Below, piece after piece: positions 56,574 through 64,000 of a stretch of DNA of 64,000 bases (its first letter is position 1; every line of letters starts with the position of its first letter). The notes beneath the pieces were generated by a model that had not been told where the DNA came from, ran no database searches, and saw nothing but the letters and a program-made list of their open reading frames with translations. Source of the DNA: Bog-473 sp963726135 (GTDB taxonomy: Bacteria > Actinomycetota > Acidimicrobiia > Acidimicrobiales > RAAP-2). The stretch spans positions 806,001 to 870,000 of the forward strand of contig CAVSBE010000008.1 of the NCBI GenBank assembly GCA_963726135.1, in the 5' to 3' direction. Position numbers and translations under genes: made by a program.

Positions 56574-56972
56574 TCATCGCGGCCGAGGAGGGGACAGCTC
56601 CGCCTCGGCTTCGACTTCCACCCTCCAGGCGGGGTCCAGCAGCCCCGCCACCACGACCATGGTGGCGGCCGGCCGCACGTGCCCCAGCAGCTCGCCGTGG
56701 ACCGCGCCGACGGCCGCGCCGTCGTCGGCGGACACGATGAACATCCGGGTCCGCACGATGTCGTCGAGCGTCGCGCCACCCTCCTCCAGCGCCGTCCGGA
56801 TGATCTCGAAGCAACGCCGCGCCTGCGGTCCGGCGCCCTCGGGACACCCGCCTCGAGGCAGGACCGGACCGGTCCCCGAGACGAGCAGCCTGTCCCCCAC
56901 CCTTAGCGCCCGGCTGAAGCCGATGGTCGGCTCGAACGGAGAACCCGACGGGATGTGCAGACGGTCGGCCAT
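56574..56972 (-). CDS. RidA/YjgF family protein
   Basis: This 132-residue protein has FSRALRVGDRLLVSGTGPV near the start, the trimer-core RRCFEIIRTALEEGGATLDD and IVRTRMFIVSADD, then AATMVVVAGLLDPAWRVEVE. RidA proteins hydrolyse reactive enamines or imines made by PLP enzymes, though this subgroup lacks a clear RidA arginine signature at the end, so the activity is uncertain. ATG 56972 has GAGG nine bases upstream; ATG 56981 is the alternative. Confidence 0.82.
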   Translation of the reverse strand: MADRLHIPSGSPFEPTIGFSRALRVGDRLLVSGTGPVLPRGGCPEGAGPQARRCFEIIRTALEEGGATLDDIVRTRMFIVSADDGAAVGAVHGELLGHVRPAATMVVVAGLLDPAWRVEVEAEAELSPPRPR

Positions 56973-57044
56973 GACGTGCATCCTCGCACCCCCGAGGAAG
57001 GGCGGCGGGTGGTGCCCGGTACGATTGGCTCGATCGGAGGTCGG

Positions 57045-57851
57045 ATGGGCCTGGTGCGGCGGCGGATCGAGGTGGTGGTCGGGGTCGGTGCCCTCGCGGT
57101 GGGTGTCGCGGCACTGGTGATCGCGGCCGGTGGCTTCGGCACGGGCACACCCTCCGCGGCGCGGCCGGCGGTGCAGCACGATCCGCCGTCTTCCACGACG
57201 ACCACGACGGCGCCCGCCGCGGCGACGAACACCGTCCCGGCGAGCACGCTGGTCGCCACCACCAACGGCGACATCCCCGGCTTCCCTGCCCCCGGCGCGC
57301 CCTCCGACATGACGGTCCCGGGCCGGTGGTTCGGCTACCCGTCCATCTTGCCGGTCATCGCGACGCAGCCGGGGTGGCTCGACGTCCGGTTGGCCCAGCG
57401 CCCCAACGGCTCGACCGTCTGGGTGCGCCAGAGCGATGTGACGCTCGGGAGCACGCCCTACGCCATTGTGGTCAACCTCGCCACGCTGCGCCTCGACGTG
57501 TACGACGGCGGCGCTCCGATCCTCGACTTCCCCGCCGGCATCGGCGCGCCGACCGACCCCACACCGACGGGCACCTACTTCGTCACCATGCAGTACCCGC
57601 CCCCCAGCCCCGGCTACGGGCCGTTCGTGCTGGTGACCTCCGACCACTCAAATTCCATCTCCGACTGGGAGAACTCCGGGGACGCCATCATCGCCATCCA
57701 CGGGCCGATCGACTCCTACGACGACTCGCTCATCGGGACGACCGGCGCCGCCATCTCCCACGGCTGCATCCGGCTGCACGACGCCGACCTGGCCCAGCTG
57801 GCCATGATCCCGGCCGGCACGCCGATCGATGTCGTGGGCTCGGTTCCCTAG
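57045..57851 (+). CDS. L,D-transpeptidase (YkuD domain)
   Basis: This 268-residue protein has an N-terminal signal anchor (VVVGVGALAVGVAALVIA), a Thr/Ala-rich linker, an SH3-like or novel segment with WLDVRLAQRPNGSTVWVRQS, and a YkuD domain. The catalytic site is HGPIDSYDDSLIG then ISHGCIRLHDADL, with Cys241. It makes or edits 3-3 cross-links in peptidoglycan outside the membrane. ATG 57045 has CGGAGG just upstream and a TACGAT -10 at 57020-57025. Its stop shares a CTAG palindrome with the stop of the convergent monooxygenase. Confidence 0.9.
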   Translation: MGLVRRRIEVVVGVGALAVGVAALVIAAGGFGTGTPSAARPAVQHDPPSSTTTTTAPAAATNTVPASTLVATTNGDIPGFPAPGAPSDMTVPGRWFGYPSILPVIATQPGWLDVRLAQRPNGSTVWVRQSDVTLGSTPYAIVVNLATLRLDVYDGGAPILDFPAGIGAPTDPTPTGTYFVTMQYPPPSPGYGPFVLVTSDHSNSISDWENSGDAIIAIHGPIDSYDDSLIGTTGAAISHGCIRLHDADLAQLAMIPAGTPIDVVGSVP

Positions 57852-59735
57852 ACCAGCTCGTAATCGGCCAGGTCGGGCTCCAGCGTGCGCGCCCAGTACG
57901 TGTGGAGGTCGAACGGCCAATTCTGGGTGACCCGCCCGTGCGCGTTGCGGTACCAGGTCGGCACGTCGGCCACCCCCCACACCATCTGGGCGTTGCCCTC
58001 CTCCATCTCGCGCCCGTAGCGCTCGTGGACGTCCCGTCGGCACGACATCGTCCGGTGGCCGGCACGCCGCAACCGGCCGATCGCCTCGACGGCGTAGCGC
58101 ACCTGGCACTCCACCATGACCAGGATGCTGCCGTTGATGACGAGGTTGGTGTTCGGACCGTAGAGCATGAAGAAGTTGGGGAAGCCCGGCACCGTGATGC
58201 CGAGGTAGGCCCGGGCATCGCCGGCCCACTCCTCGTTGAGCTCCACGCCGCCCGACCCGACGACCCGCATCGGCGCCACGAAAGCCGACGCGCTGAAGCC
58301 GGTCCCGTAGATCAGCACATCGGCCGGGTGCTCCTCGCCGTCGGCCGTCCGCACCCCGTGGGGCGTGATCGCGGCGATCGGCGCGGTCACGAGGTCGGTG
58401 TCGGGGTGCCCGAGCGCCGCCGCCCACCTCCCGTCGTCGCGCAGGGCACGCTTGGCGAAAGGCGGGAAGTGGGGCACCATCTTCTCGAAGAGCTCGTCGT
58501 CGTCCACCTCCGCGCGCAGGACGTCGACCAGCATCGAGCGCACGAAGTCGTTGCCCTCGCTCACCGACTCCGTCTGCCGGTCCCAGTCCGGATCCACCCG
58601 GGCGGCCGAGAGCAGGCCCTCGTGCATGATCCAGAACTGCCAGAGCCGGTCCCAGCGCCCGTAGTTGGGGAGCAGGGCCAGCAGGTCGTGGAACTCGGGC
58701 GGGAACGGATCCTCGTAATTGTCGGTCGGCAACAGCCACGGCGGGGTGCGCTGGTACACGTCGAGGTGGCCCACCTTCCCGGCCAGGCAGGGGACGAACT
58801 GGGCTGCGCTGGCCCCCGTCCCGATCACCGCCACGCGCCGTCCCTCCAACTCGACCGAGTCGTCCCAGGCCGCCGAGTGGAACGAGGGTCCCCGGAAGGC
58901 GTCCCGGCCCGCCAGGGCGGGAAACGAGGGCCGGTTGAGCTGGCCCACCGCGCACACGATCCCGTCGAACACGTGGGCCCGCTCGGACCCGTCGCCGCCA
59001 CGCACCGTCAGCGACCACGCGCCCGTCTCGTCGTCGAAGCGCGCCTCGGTCACCTCGGACGAGAAGCGGATGCACTCCCCGAGCCCCAGCTCCTTGGCCA
59101 TCCGCTGCAGGTACGCCAGCAGGTCGGGCTGCGCCGAGAACCGCGAGACCCAGTCGTTGGTCTGGGCGAACGAGAAGCTGTAGAGCTGATTGGGCACGTC
59201 GACGCGGCAGCCGGGGTAGACGTTCTCGAGCCACGTGCCCCCGACGTCGGCGTTCTTCTCGAACACCGTGACCTCAACGCCGGCCTGGCGCATCCGGTGT
59301 GCCGCGGCCAGGCCGGAGGCGCCCGCCCCGATCACGGCGCAGCGGAACGTGCCGCCCACGTCGTCCATGTGCCACGTGGGCCTCCGGGGATCGCTCCCGT
59401 GGAGGGCGAGCTCCTCGACGAGGAAGGGCGCCCACTGCTCGGTCGAGTCCATGCCCACCAGGAAGCCGAGGATCCGCCGCTGCACGTCCTCCGTCAACGC
59501 CGGCTCCGGCCCTCCGCGAGTCGCCGTGGGCCAGGAGAGCGGCCGCGGCCAGGCGCCGCGCCTCTGCTTCCTGTTCGGCCCCGAGGCCGCGTCCCGGGAC
59601 GAGGAGCTGGCCCTGGTCCGGCTCGAACTCCGGCCGCAGCAGCGACACCTCCCCCGTCCGGTGCGCCACCGCGCACAGGAGCGGGTGCACATCGGCCGCG
59701 GCGAACGCCCTTTCGACCCGCGCTGCGTCGATCAC
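57848..59735 (-). CDS. Baeyer-Villiger flavin monooxygenase, one frameshift
   Basis: A ~100-residue N-terminal extension (VHPLLCAVAHRTGEVSLLRP, from GTG 59735) precedes two Rossmann motifs: CAVIGAGASGLAAAHRMRQA for FAD and VAVIGTGASAAQFVP for NADPH. The type I BVMO fingerprint lies between as FRGPSFHSAAWD. The extension resembles that of hydroxyacetophenone-type enzymes. The frame changes at the CCC of 59511-59513; removing one base gives 628 residues. These enzymes insert oxygen into ketones to make esters or lactones. It is 10 bp downstream of an SDR dehydrogenase, a natural partner that would supply the ketone. Confidence 0.85.
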
Positions 59736-59745
59736 GCCCGGCGTC

Positions 59746-60648
59746 TCAACCCCCCATGTGCTTGACGAGCTGTGCGATCTGGCTGTTGACCTCGACGCTC
59801 CGGGGCAGCTTGTCCATGGCCACCGCCAGGGACTCGGCGGTCCAGCGGTCGTCGGTGTCCACGGAGTCCGCGATCGACCACCCGGCGTAGATCCCGACCG
59901 ACCCCCCGTAGACGCTGAAGACCTGGCCGTTGAAGGGGCAGGTCTCGGAGGCCAGCACCGCGACCAACGGCGAGACGTTCTCGGGATCGAACACGTGTTG
60001 CTGCATCGACTCGCCCATCCCCGGGGTCTGCAGCGTCAGCCGCGTCCGGGCGACCGGTGCGATGCAGTTGGCACGGACGCCGTAGCGGTTGAGCTCCATG
60101 GCGTTGACCACCGTCATGGCGGCGATGCCCGCTTTGGCGGCCGAATAATTGGTCTGGCCCACGTTGCCGTGCAGCCCGGCACCCGAGCTCGTGTTCACGA
60201 TGGCTCTATCGGAGATGGTCCCCGCCTTGGCCGCCTCCCGCCACACCTCGGCGGCGTGCCGCGTGACGTTGAAGGTGCCCTTGAGGTGCACCGCGATGAC
60301 GTCGTCGAACTCCTGCTCGCTCATCGACACGAGCATGCGGTCGCGCAGGATCCCGGCGTTGTTGACGACCACGTGGAGGTCGCCGAAGGTCGAGACCGCC
60401 TGGTCGATCAGCGCCTTGGCGCCGGCGAAGGAGCTGACGCTGTCGGTGTTGGCCACGGCCTGGCCTCCGGCGGCGGTGATCTCGTCGACCACCGACTGGG
60501 CGGCGGAGATGTCGGCGCCCGACCCGTCGACCGCGCCGCCGAGGTCGTTGACGACCACCTTGGCTCCGAGCGAGGCGAACAGGAGCGCATGCTCGCGGCC
60601 GATGCCCCGGCCCGCCCCGGTGATGACCGCCACTCTGCCCTGCAACAT
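59746..60648 (-). CDS. SDR-family dehydrogenase, Hsd4A-like
   Basis: This 300-residue short-chain dehydrogenase has the NAD(H) motif TGAGRGIGREHALLFASLGA, VVVNDLGGA, VVNNAGILRD, the catalytic Ser in VNTSSGAGLHG and Tyr-x3-Lys in NYSAAKAGI. The long N-terminal VNDLGG-type insert is typical of (3R)-hydroxyacyl-CoA or 17-beta-hydroxysteroid dehydrogenases such as Hsd4A. It is the first gene of a two-gene unit with the BVMO and has its own promoter at 60714-60741. Substrate is not fixed by sequence. Confidence 0.85.
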   Translation of the reverse strand: MLQGRVAVITGAGRGIGREHALLFASLGAKVVVNDLGGAVDGSGADISAAQSVVDEITAAGGQAVANTDSVSSFAGAKALIDQAVSTFGDLHVVVNNAGILRDRMLVSMSEQEFDDVIAVHLKGTFNVTRHAAEVWREAAKAGTISDRAIVNTSSGAGLHGNVGQTNYSAAKAGIAAMTVVNAMELNRYGVRANCIAPVARTRLTLQTPGMGESMQQHVFDPENVSPLVAVLASETCPFNGQVFSVYGGSVGIYAGWSIADSVDTDDRWTAESLAVAMDKLPRSVEVNSQIAQLVKHMGG

Positions 60649-60713
60649 GGTTCAGCCGTCCTCTCGCTTCTCGTCCGCGACCCGACGCCGGGAGGGCGGA
60701 GGTCCGGGCGAGA

Positions 60714-60741
60714 CGATTACAACGGTGTCCCAGCCTGTCAA
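60714..60741 (-). promoter_or_regulatory. Promoter of the SDR/BVMO unit
   Basis: On the minus strand TTGACA (complement of 60736-60741) and TAATCG (complement of 60714-60719, preceded by TG) are 16 bases apart. The -35 overlaps the end of the sigma-factor gene. The leader to ATG 60648 is about 60 bases. Confidence 0.6.
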
Positions 60742-61976
60742 ACCGGTGACGAGCCCGTCGCTTCGTCCAGGCGCCGCTCGAGGTATCGACGCTCGGCCTC
60801 GGTGCCCGCCAGGTCGTGGGCCCGCCGGTAGGCCTCGGCCGACTCCGAGCGGCGGCCCAGACGCCGCAGCATGTCCCCGCGTGCCGCCGGGAGCAGGTGG
60901 TACGCGCGCAGCTCCCCGTCCACGGCGATCCGGTCGATCATGGCCAGGCCGGCCTCGGGACCCTCGGCGAAGGAGACGGCGACAGCCCGGTTCAACGCGA
61001 TCACGGCCGACGGGGCCATGGAGAACAGGTGGTCGTAGAGCCCGGCGATCTCCGCCCAGTCGGTGACGCCGTCGTCGCTGACGTGGCAGGCCGCGATGGC
61101 CGCCTGGACCTGGAAGGGCCCGGGCCTGCGCTGGGCCAACGCGGCGTCGAGCAGCGTGGTTCCCTCGGCGATCTCGTCGTGGTCCCAGCGCGACCGATCC
61201 TGCTCGTCCAAGACGATGATGTCTCCGGTGTCATCGAGCCGGGCCTCCCGCCGGGCGTCATGGATGAGCATCAGCGCCAGCAGGCCGAGGGCCTCGGGCT
61301 CGTCGGGCATCAAGGCGCACATGGTCCGGGTCAGCCGGATCGCTTCGTTGCTCAGCCCCTGCCGCACGAGCTCCGCACCGGCAGTGGCCGAGTAGCCCTC
61401 GTTGAACAAGAGGTACAGCACCGCCAGGACGGCGGCGGTCCGGTCCACCAGAAGGTGGGCCGGCGGGACGCGAAAGGGAATGCCGGCGTGGCGGATCTTG
61501 CGCTTGGCCCGGACCAGCCGTTGGGCCATGGTGGGCTCGGGGACGAGGAAGGCCCGGGAGATCTCCGCCGTCGTCATGCCGGCGAGGGTCCGCAGGGTGA
61601 GCGCGACCTGCGCGTCGAAGGCCAGCGCCGGGTGACAACAGGTGTACATGAGTCGGAGGCGGTCGTCGGGCACGTCGTCCGCGCTCGGCGTGTCGTCCGT
61701 CCCGCTGCTCATCGCGGCTTCACGGAGCTTCGCCGCGCCCACCTGGCTGCGCCGCATCCGGTCGAGCGCCCGGTTCCGGGCCACCGTCGTGAGCCACGCG
61801 CCGGGGCGACGCGGGATGCCGTCGTCGGGCCAGCGTTCCAGCGCCCGCGCGAAGGCATCCTGCGCGCACTCCTCGGCCAAGTCCCAGTCACTCGTGAGCC
61901 GGATGAGCGCGGCGACCACCCGGCCCCATTCCTCGTGGAAGGCCTCGGCGACCGCAGCGCTGACATCGGGGGTCAC
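60738..61976 (-). CDS. ECF RNA polymerase sigma factor, ECF42 group
   Basis: This 412-residue sigma factor is twice the usual ECF length. Region 2 has SDWDLAEECAQDAFARALER and RPGAWLTTVARNRALDRMRR; region 4 has LTLRTLAGMTTAEISRAFLV and MAQRLVRAKRKIRHAGIPF. The C-terminal ~200 residues are the DUF6596/TPR-like extension (AVLAVLYLLFNEGYSATAG, GPFQVQAAIAACH) that defines ECF42. The GTG start overlaps the DGPF gene stop by four bases, the usual ECF42 pairing. No anti-sigma factor is present; control is thought to act through the extension. Confidence 0.92.
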   Translation of the reverse strand: MTPDVSAAVAEAFHEEWGRVVAALIRLTSDWDLAEECAQDAFARALERWPDDGIPRRPGAWLTTVARNRALDRMRRSQVGAAKLREAAMSSGTDDTPSADDVPDDRLRLMYTCCHPALAFDAQVALTLRTLAGMTTAEISRAFLVPEPTMAQRLVRAKRKIRHAGIPFRVPPAHLLVDRTAAVLAVLYLLFNEGYSATAGAELVRQGLSNEAIRLTRTMCALMPDEPEALGLLALMLIHDARREARLDDTGDIIVLDEQDRSRWDHDEIAEGTTLLDAALAQRRPGPFQVQAAIAACHVSDDGVTDWAEIAGLYDHLFSMAPSAVIALNRAVAVSFAEGPEAGLAMIDRIAVDGELRAYHLLPAARGDMLRRLGRRSESAEAYRRAHDLAGTEAERRYLERRLDEATGSSPV

Positions 61977-62323
61977 AGCTCCCAGATCGGCCTCACTTCG
62001 ATGCTGCCCGTTCGGGCGCCCGGGATCAGGGCCGCGACCTCTATCGCCTCGTCCAGGTCCTTGCAGTCGACGAGGTAGTATCCCGCCAGCTGCTCCTTGG
62101 TCTCGGCGAACGGGCCGTCGGTCGACAGTGTCTCCCCGTTGCGCACCCGGACCGTGGTGGCGTCCCCCGTCGGCCGCAACCGCTCGCCGCCCTGGAGGAC
62201 GCCCCGGTCGGCCATCGCCTTGGTGTACTCGGCGTACTCGGCCGTCATCGCAGCGCCCTGCTCGGCGGTGGCGGTGGCGAACTGGCTCTCGTCGCCGGCA
62301 ATCATCAACAGGTATCGCATCAT
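61973..62323 (-). CDS. YCII/DGPF-domain protein
   Basis: This 116-residue protein begins MRYLLMIAGDESQFA and carries the name-giving TDGPFAETKEQLAGYYLVD. It is the standard partner of ECF42 sigma factors. Its biochemical role is not established; the fold resembles muconolactone isomerase. AGGAGG lies seven bases before the start, with two adjacent ATGs. An ECF42-type promoter lies 35-60 bases upstream, so the pair is probably self-activated. Confidence 0.9.
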   Translation of the reverse strand: MMRYLLMIAGDESQFATATAEQGAAMTAEYAEYTKAMADRGVLQGGERLRPTGDATTVRVRNGETLSTDGPFAETKEQLAGYYLVDCKDLDEAIEVAALIPGARTGSIEVRPIWEL

Positions 62324-62357
62324 GTCCTCCTGAGTTGGGGGTTGGTTCCGCTCCTAC

Positions 62358-62384
62358 GACGATCGGGCGGCCGCGGGATCGACA
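62358..62384 (-). promoter_or_regulatory. ECF42-type promoter
   Basis: On the minus strand TGTCGA (complement of 62379-62384) is followed, after 17 bases, by CGTC (complement of 62358-62361). This matches the -35 TGTCGA and -10 CGA/TC pattern described for ECF42-dependent promoters. It sits directly upstream of the DGPF gene. Confidence 0.7.
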
Positions 62385-62433
62385 CCCGAGACCGAACATC
62401 TTGACCAACTTGGCCGCCCTACGCTCCAGGGCC

Positions 62434-63693
62434 ATGCCCACCCGGGACGACGCGGGCCTGCTCGAGCTCGACGTCGGGGCGATCGCCGCGGGCGGCGGCT
62501 GCGTGGCGCGGGCTCCCGACGGCCGGGTCGTCTTCGTCCGGCACACCCTGCCCGGTGAACGGGTCCTGGCCCGCGTGACCGCCCGCACCACGTCCTACCT
62601 GCGGGCCGACGCCGTCGAGATCCTGAGCGCCTCCCCCGACCGGGTCGCTCCCCCGTGCCCGCACGCCGGTCCGGGCCGTTGCGGCGGCTGCGACTTCCAG
62701 CACGTCGAGCTCGGCGCGCAGCGCCGGCTCAAGTCCTACCGCATCGCCGAGCAGCTGGCGCGGCTGGCGGGGGTCGACCGCTCCGTCGAGGTCGAGCCGG
62801 TGCCGGGCGATACCGGTGGGCTCGGTTGGCGCAGCCGGGTGCGCCTCGCCGTGGACGGGCGGGGCGCGGTCGGCTTCCGGCGCCACCGCTCCCACGCGCT
62901 CGAACTCGTCGCCGGGTGCTCGATCGCGAGCCCCGCCGTGGCGGACAGCGGCGCGTTCGGCGTCCGGTGGCCCGGGGCGGCGGAGCTCGAGATCGCGACG
63001 GGGACCGAACCGGGCGACGCGGTGATCTCGGTCACCCCGCGCGGCCGGGCCGCGCCGCGCCTCCCGGAGACGGGCGCCCGCCTGGTCGTCGGGGGCAAGG
63101 TCCGCCCCCCGCCCGGGGCCGTGCATGCCGTCGTGCGCGGGTACACCTACCGGGTCTCGCCGGGGGTCTTCTGGCAGGTCCACGCCGGCGCCGCGGACGC
63201 TCTGCTGTCGGCGGTGCTCGACCTGGCCGGCGACTGCCGCGCCGCAACCGTGCTCGACCTTTACGCGGGGGCCGGGCTCTTCTCCGTCCCGCTGGCGGAT
63301 GCCGTGGGCCCGACGGGGTCGGTTCTCGCCGTCGAGAGGGACGCCCGCGCCTGCGCGGACGCGCGCCACAACGGCGCTGCGTTCCCCCGGCTGCGCGTCA
63401 CGCAGGTCGAGGTGACGCCCGAGCTCGTTGCGTCGGGCTTCGGCCGTCCCGGCGTGGTCGTGCTCGACCCGGCGCGGGAGGGCGCGGGCACCGGTGTCAT
63501 GCGCGCCCTGACCGCCCACGCCGCGACCCTGCGCACGCTGATCTACCTCTCGTGTGACCCGGCCTCGTTCGGGCGCGACGTGCGGGTCCTCCTCGACGAT
63601 GGCTGGGAGCTCACGGTCCTGCGCGCGCTCGACATCTTCCCCATGACCGAGCACGTGGAGCTCGTGGCCGCCCTGTCGCCCCCGGCACGCTGA
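62434..63693 (+). CDS. RNA (uracil-5-)-methyltransferase, TrmA/RlmD family
   Basis: This 419-residue protein has an N-terminal TRAM domain (residues 5-60; VFVRHTLPGERVLARVTA), a cysteine cluster CPHAGPGRCGGC suited to a 4Fe-4S centre, and the methyltransferase core VLDLYAGAGLFSVPLADAVG and VVLDPAREGAG. The catalytic cysteine is Cys374 in SCDPASFGRD, with the general-base Glu in MTEHVEL. It makes m5U in rRNA or tRNA; which RNA is unclear. A TACGCT at 62420-62425 may be a -10 for a near-leaderless message. Confidence 0.88.
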   Translation: MPTRDDAGLLELDVGAIAAGGGCVARAPDGRVVFVRHTLPGERVLARVTARTTSYLRADAVEILSASPDRVAPPCPHAGPGRCGGCDFQHVELGAQRRLKSYRIAEQLARLAGVDRSVEVEPVPGDTGGLGWRSRVRLAVDGRGAVGFRRHRSHALELVAGCSIASPAVADSGAFGVRWPGAAELEIATGTEPGDAVISVTPRGRAAPRLPETGARLVVGGKVRPPPGAVHAVVRGYTYRVSPGVFWQVHAGAADALLSAVLDLAGDCRAATVLDLYAGAGLFSVPLADAVGPTGSVLAVERDARACADARHNGAAFPRLRVTQVEVTPELVASGFGRPGVVVLDPAREGAGTGVMRALTAHAATLRTLIYLSCDPASFGRDVRVLLDDGWELTVLRALDIFPMTEHVELVAALSPPAR

Positions 63694-63711
63694 ACCGGAC
63701 GCCCGGACGAT

Positions 63712-63999
63712 TCAGGCGTGCCCGCCGAGCTCGTGCTCGATGTGCCCCGCCGACTCGAACTGCAGCGTCGAGTGCGCCACGTCGAAGTGGCCCGCCAGGC
63801 AGTCCTGCAGGTGGTCGAGCACGCGGCCGGCCTCGCCGGTGGTGAAACACTCCTCGGTGACCACCACGTGGGCGGTGAGGATGGGCAGCGAGGAGGTCAG
63901 CGTCCACGCGTGGAGGTCGTGCACCGACGTGACCTCGGGCAGCTCCAACAGGTGCCGCCGCACCTCTTCGAGGTCGATGTCCTCGGGCGTCGCCTCGAG
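63712..63999 (-). CDS. Cation diffusion facilitator, C-terminal fragment
   Basis: The frame is open to the window edge, so only the last ~95 residues are present. They form the cytoplasmic C-terminal domain of CDF zinc/cobalt exporters: EATPEDIDLEEVRRHLLELP, VTSVHDLHAWTLTSSLPILT and VVVTEECFTTGEA. The His residues in HDLHAW are the usual metal-contact site. The protein ends HIEHELGGHA. The membrane part lies beyond the window. Confidence 0.85.
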   Translation of the reverse strand, partial: LEATPEDIDLEEVRRHLLELPEVTSVHDLHAWTLTSSLPILTAHVVVTEECFTTGEAGRVLDHLQDCLAGHFDVAHSTLQFESAGHIEHELGGHA

Positions 64000-64000
64000 C

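Noticed and set aside
1..64000. CRISPR arrays, tRNA, rRNA, prophage or intact transposase genes
   Set aside because: None seen on reading both strands. Short tRNA-like folds could be missed by eye; a tRNAscan-SE run would settle it.

Overview
This 64 kb window is high-GC DNA from an actinobacterium. A probable mycothiol ligase (mshC), an NADPH:F420 oxidoreductase, an InhA-type enoyl-ACP reductase, ECF42/DGPF regulation, many GTG starts and apparently leaderless transcripts all fit the Actinomycetota. A KstR-like operator and several acyl-CoA and oxygenase genes would suit a lipid- or steroid-degrading Acidimicrobiia-like lineage, but that class assignment is inference. No rRNA, tRNA, CRISPR array or intact transposase was seen.

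Region 1 (1-19.5 kb) is a surface-polysaccharide locus. It has GT4 and GT2 glycosyltransferases, a methyltransferase, a Wzy-like polymerase, a Wzz/tyrosine-kinase co-polymerase, a WbaP-type initiating sugar transferase, a small membrane protein and an ABC exporter. The first 10 kb looks lower in GC than the rest and has long gene-poor gaps, one with what looks like an IS21-type terminus. Three cofactor/lipid genes (mshC, npdG, fabI) sit inside the locus between the kinase and the sugar transferase.

Region 2 (19.5-30.3 kb) is metabolic: an enoyl-CoA hydratase and an NMO-type flavoprotein diverging around a KstR-like palindrome, a DUF2510 membrane protein, a nitroreductase, a biotinyl-carboxyltransferase fusion, a GH3 beta-glucosidase with a PA14-like insert, a DHA2 exporter and an amidohydrolase.

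Region 3 (30.5-39.7 kb, minus strand) is a cobamide import and remodelling operon behind a cobalamin riboswitch: btuF-btuC-btuD-cobO-cbiZ-cobU-cobS-cbiB-cobD-bluB/cobT. Every junction is a 4-base NTGA stop/start overlap. No corrin-ring synthesis genes are present, so its evident job is to import corrinoids, strip the nucleotide loop (CbiZ) and rebuild a dimethylbenzimidazole cobamide (CbiB, CobU, CobS, BluB, CobT).

Region 4 (39.8-64 kb) holds an MFS transporter, an acyl-CoA synthetase, a MarR-controlled efflux locus (ABC pair and divergent MFS), a PrmC-like methyltransferase, a polytopic membrane protein, a fused double acyl-CoA dehydrogenase, an ABC-F protein, a phytoene-desaturase-like flavoprotein, a serine hydrolase, a RidA protein, an L,D-transpeptidase, an SDR/Baeyer-Villiger pair, an ECF42 sigma factor with its DGPF partner, an RNA m5U methyltransferase and the end of a cation efflux gene.

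About seventeen frameshifts break otherwise well-conserved proteins. Most are repaired by removing a single base, usually from a G or C run, so I read most of them as base-calling insertions rather than gene decay.
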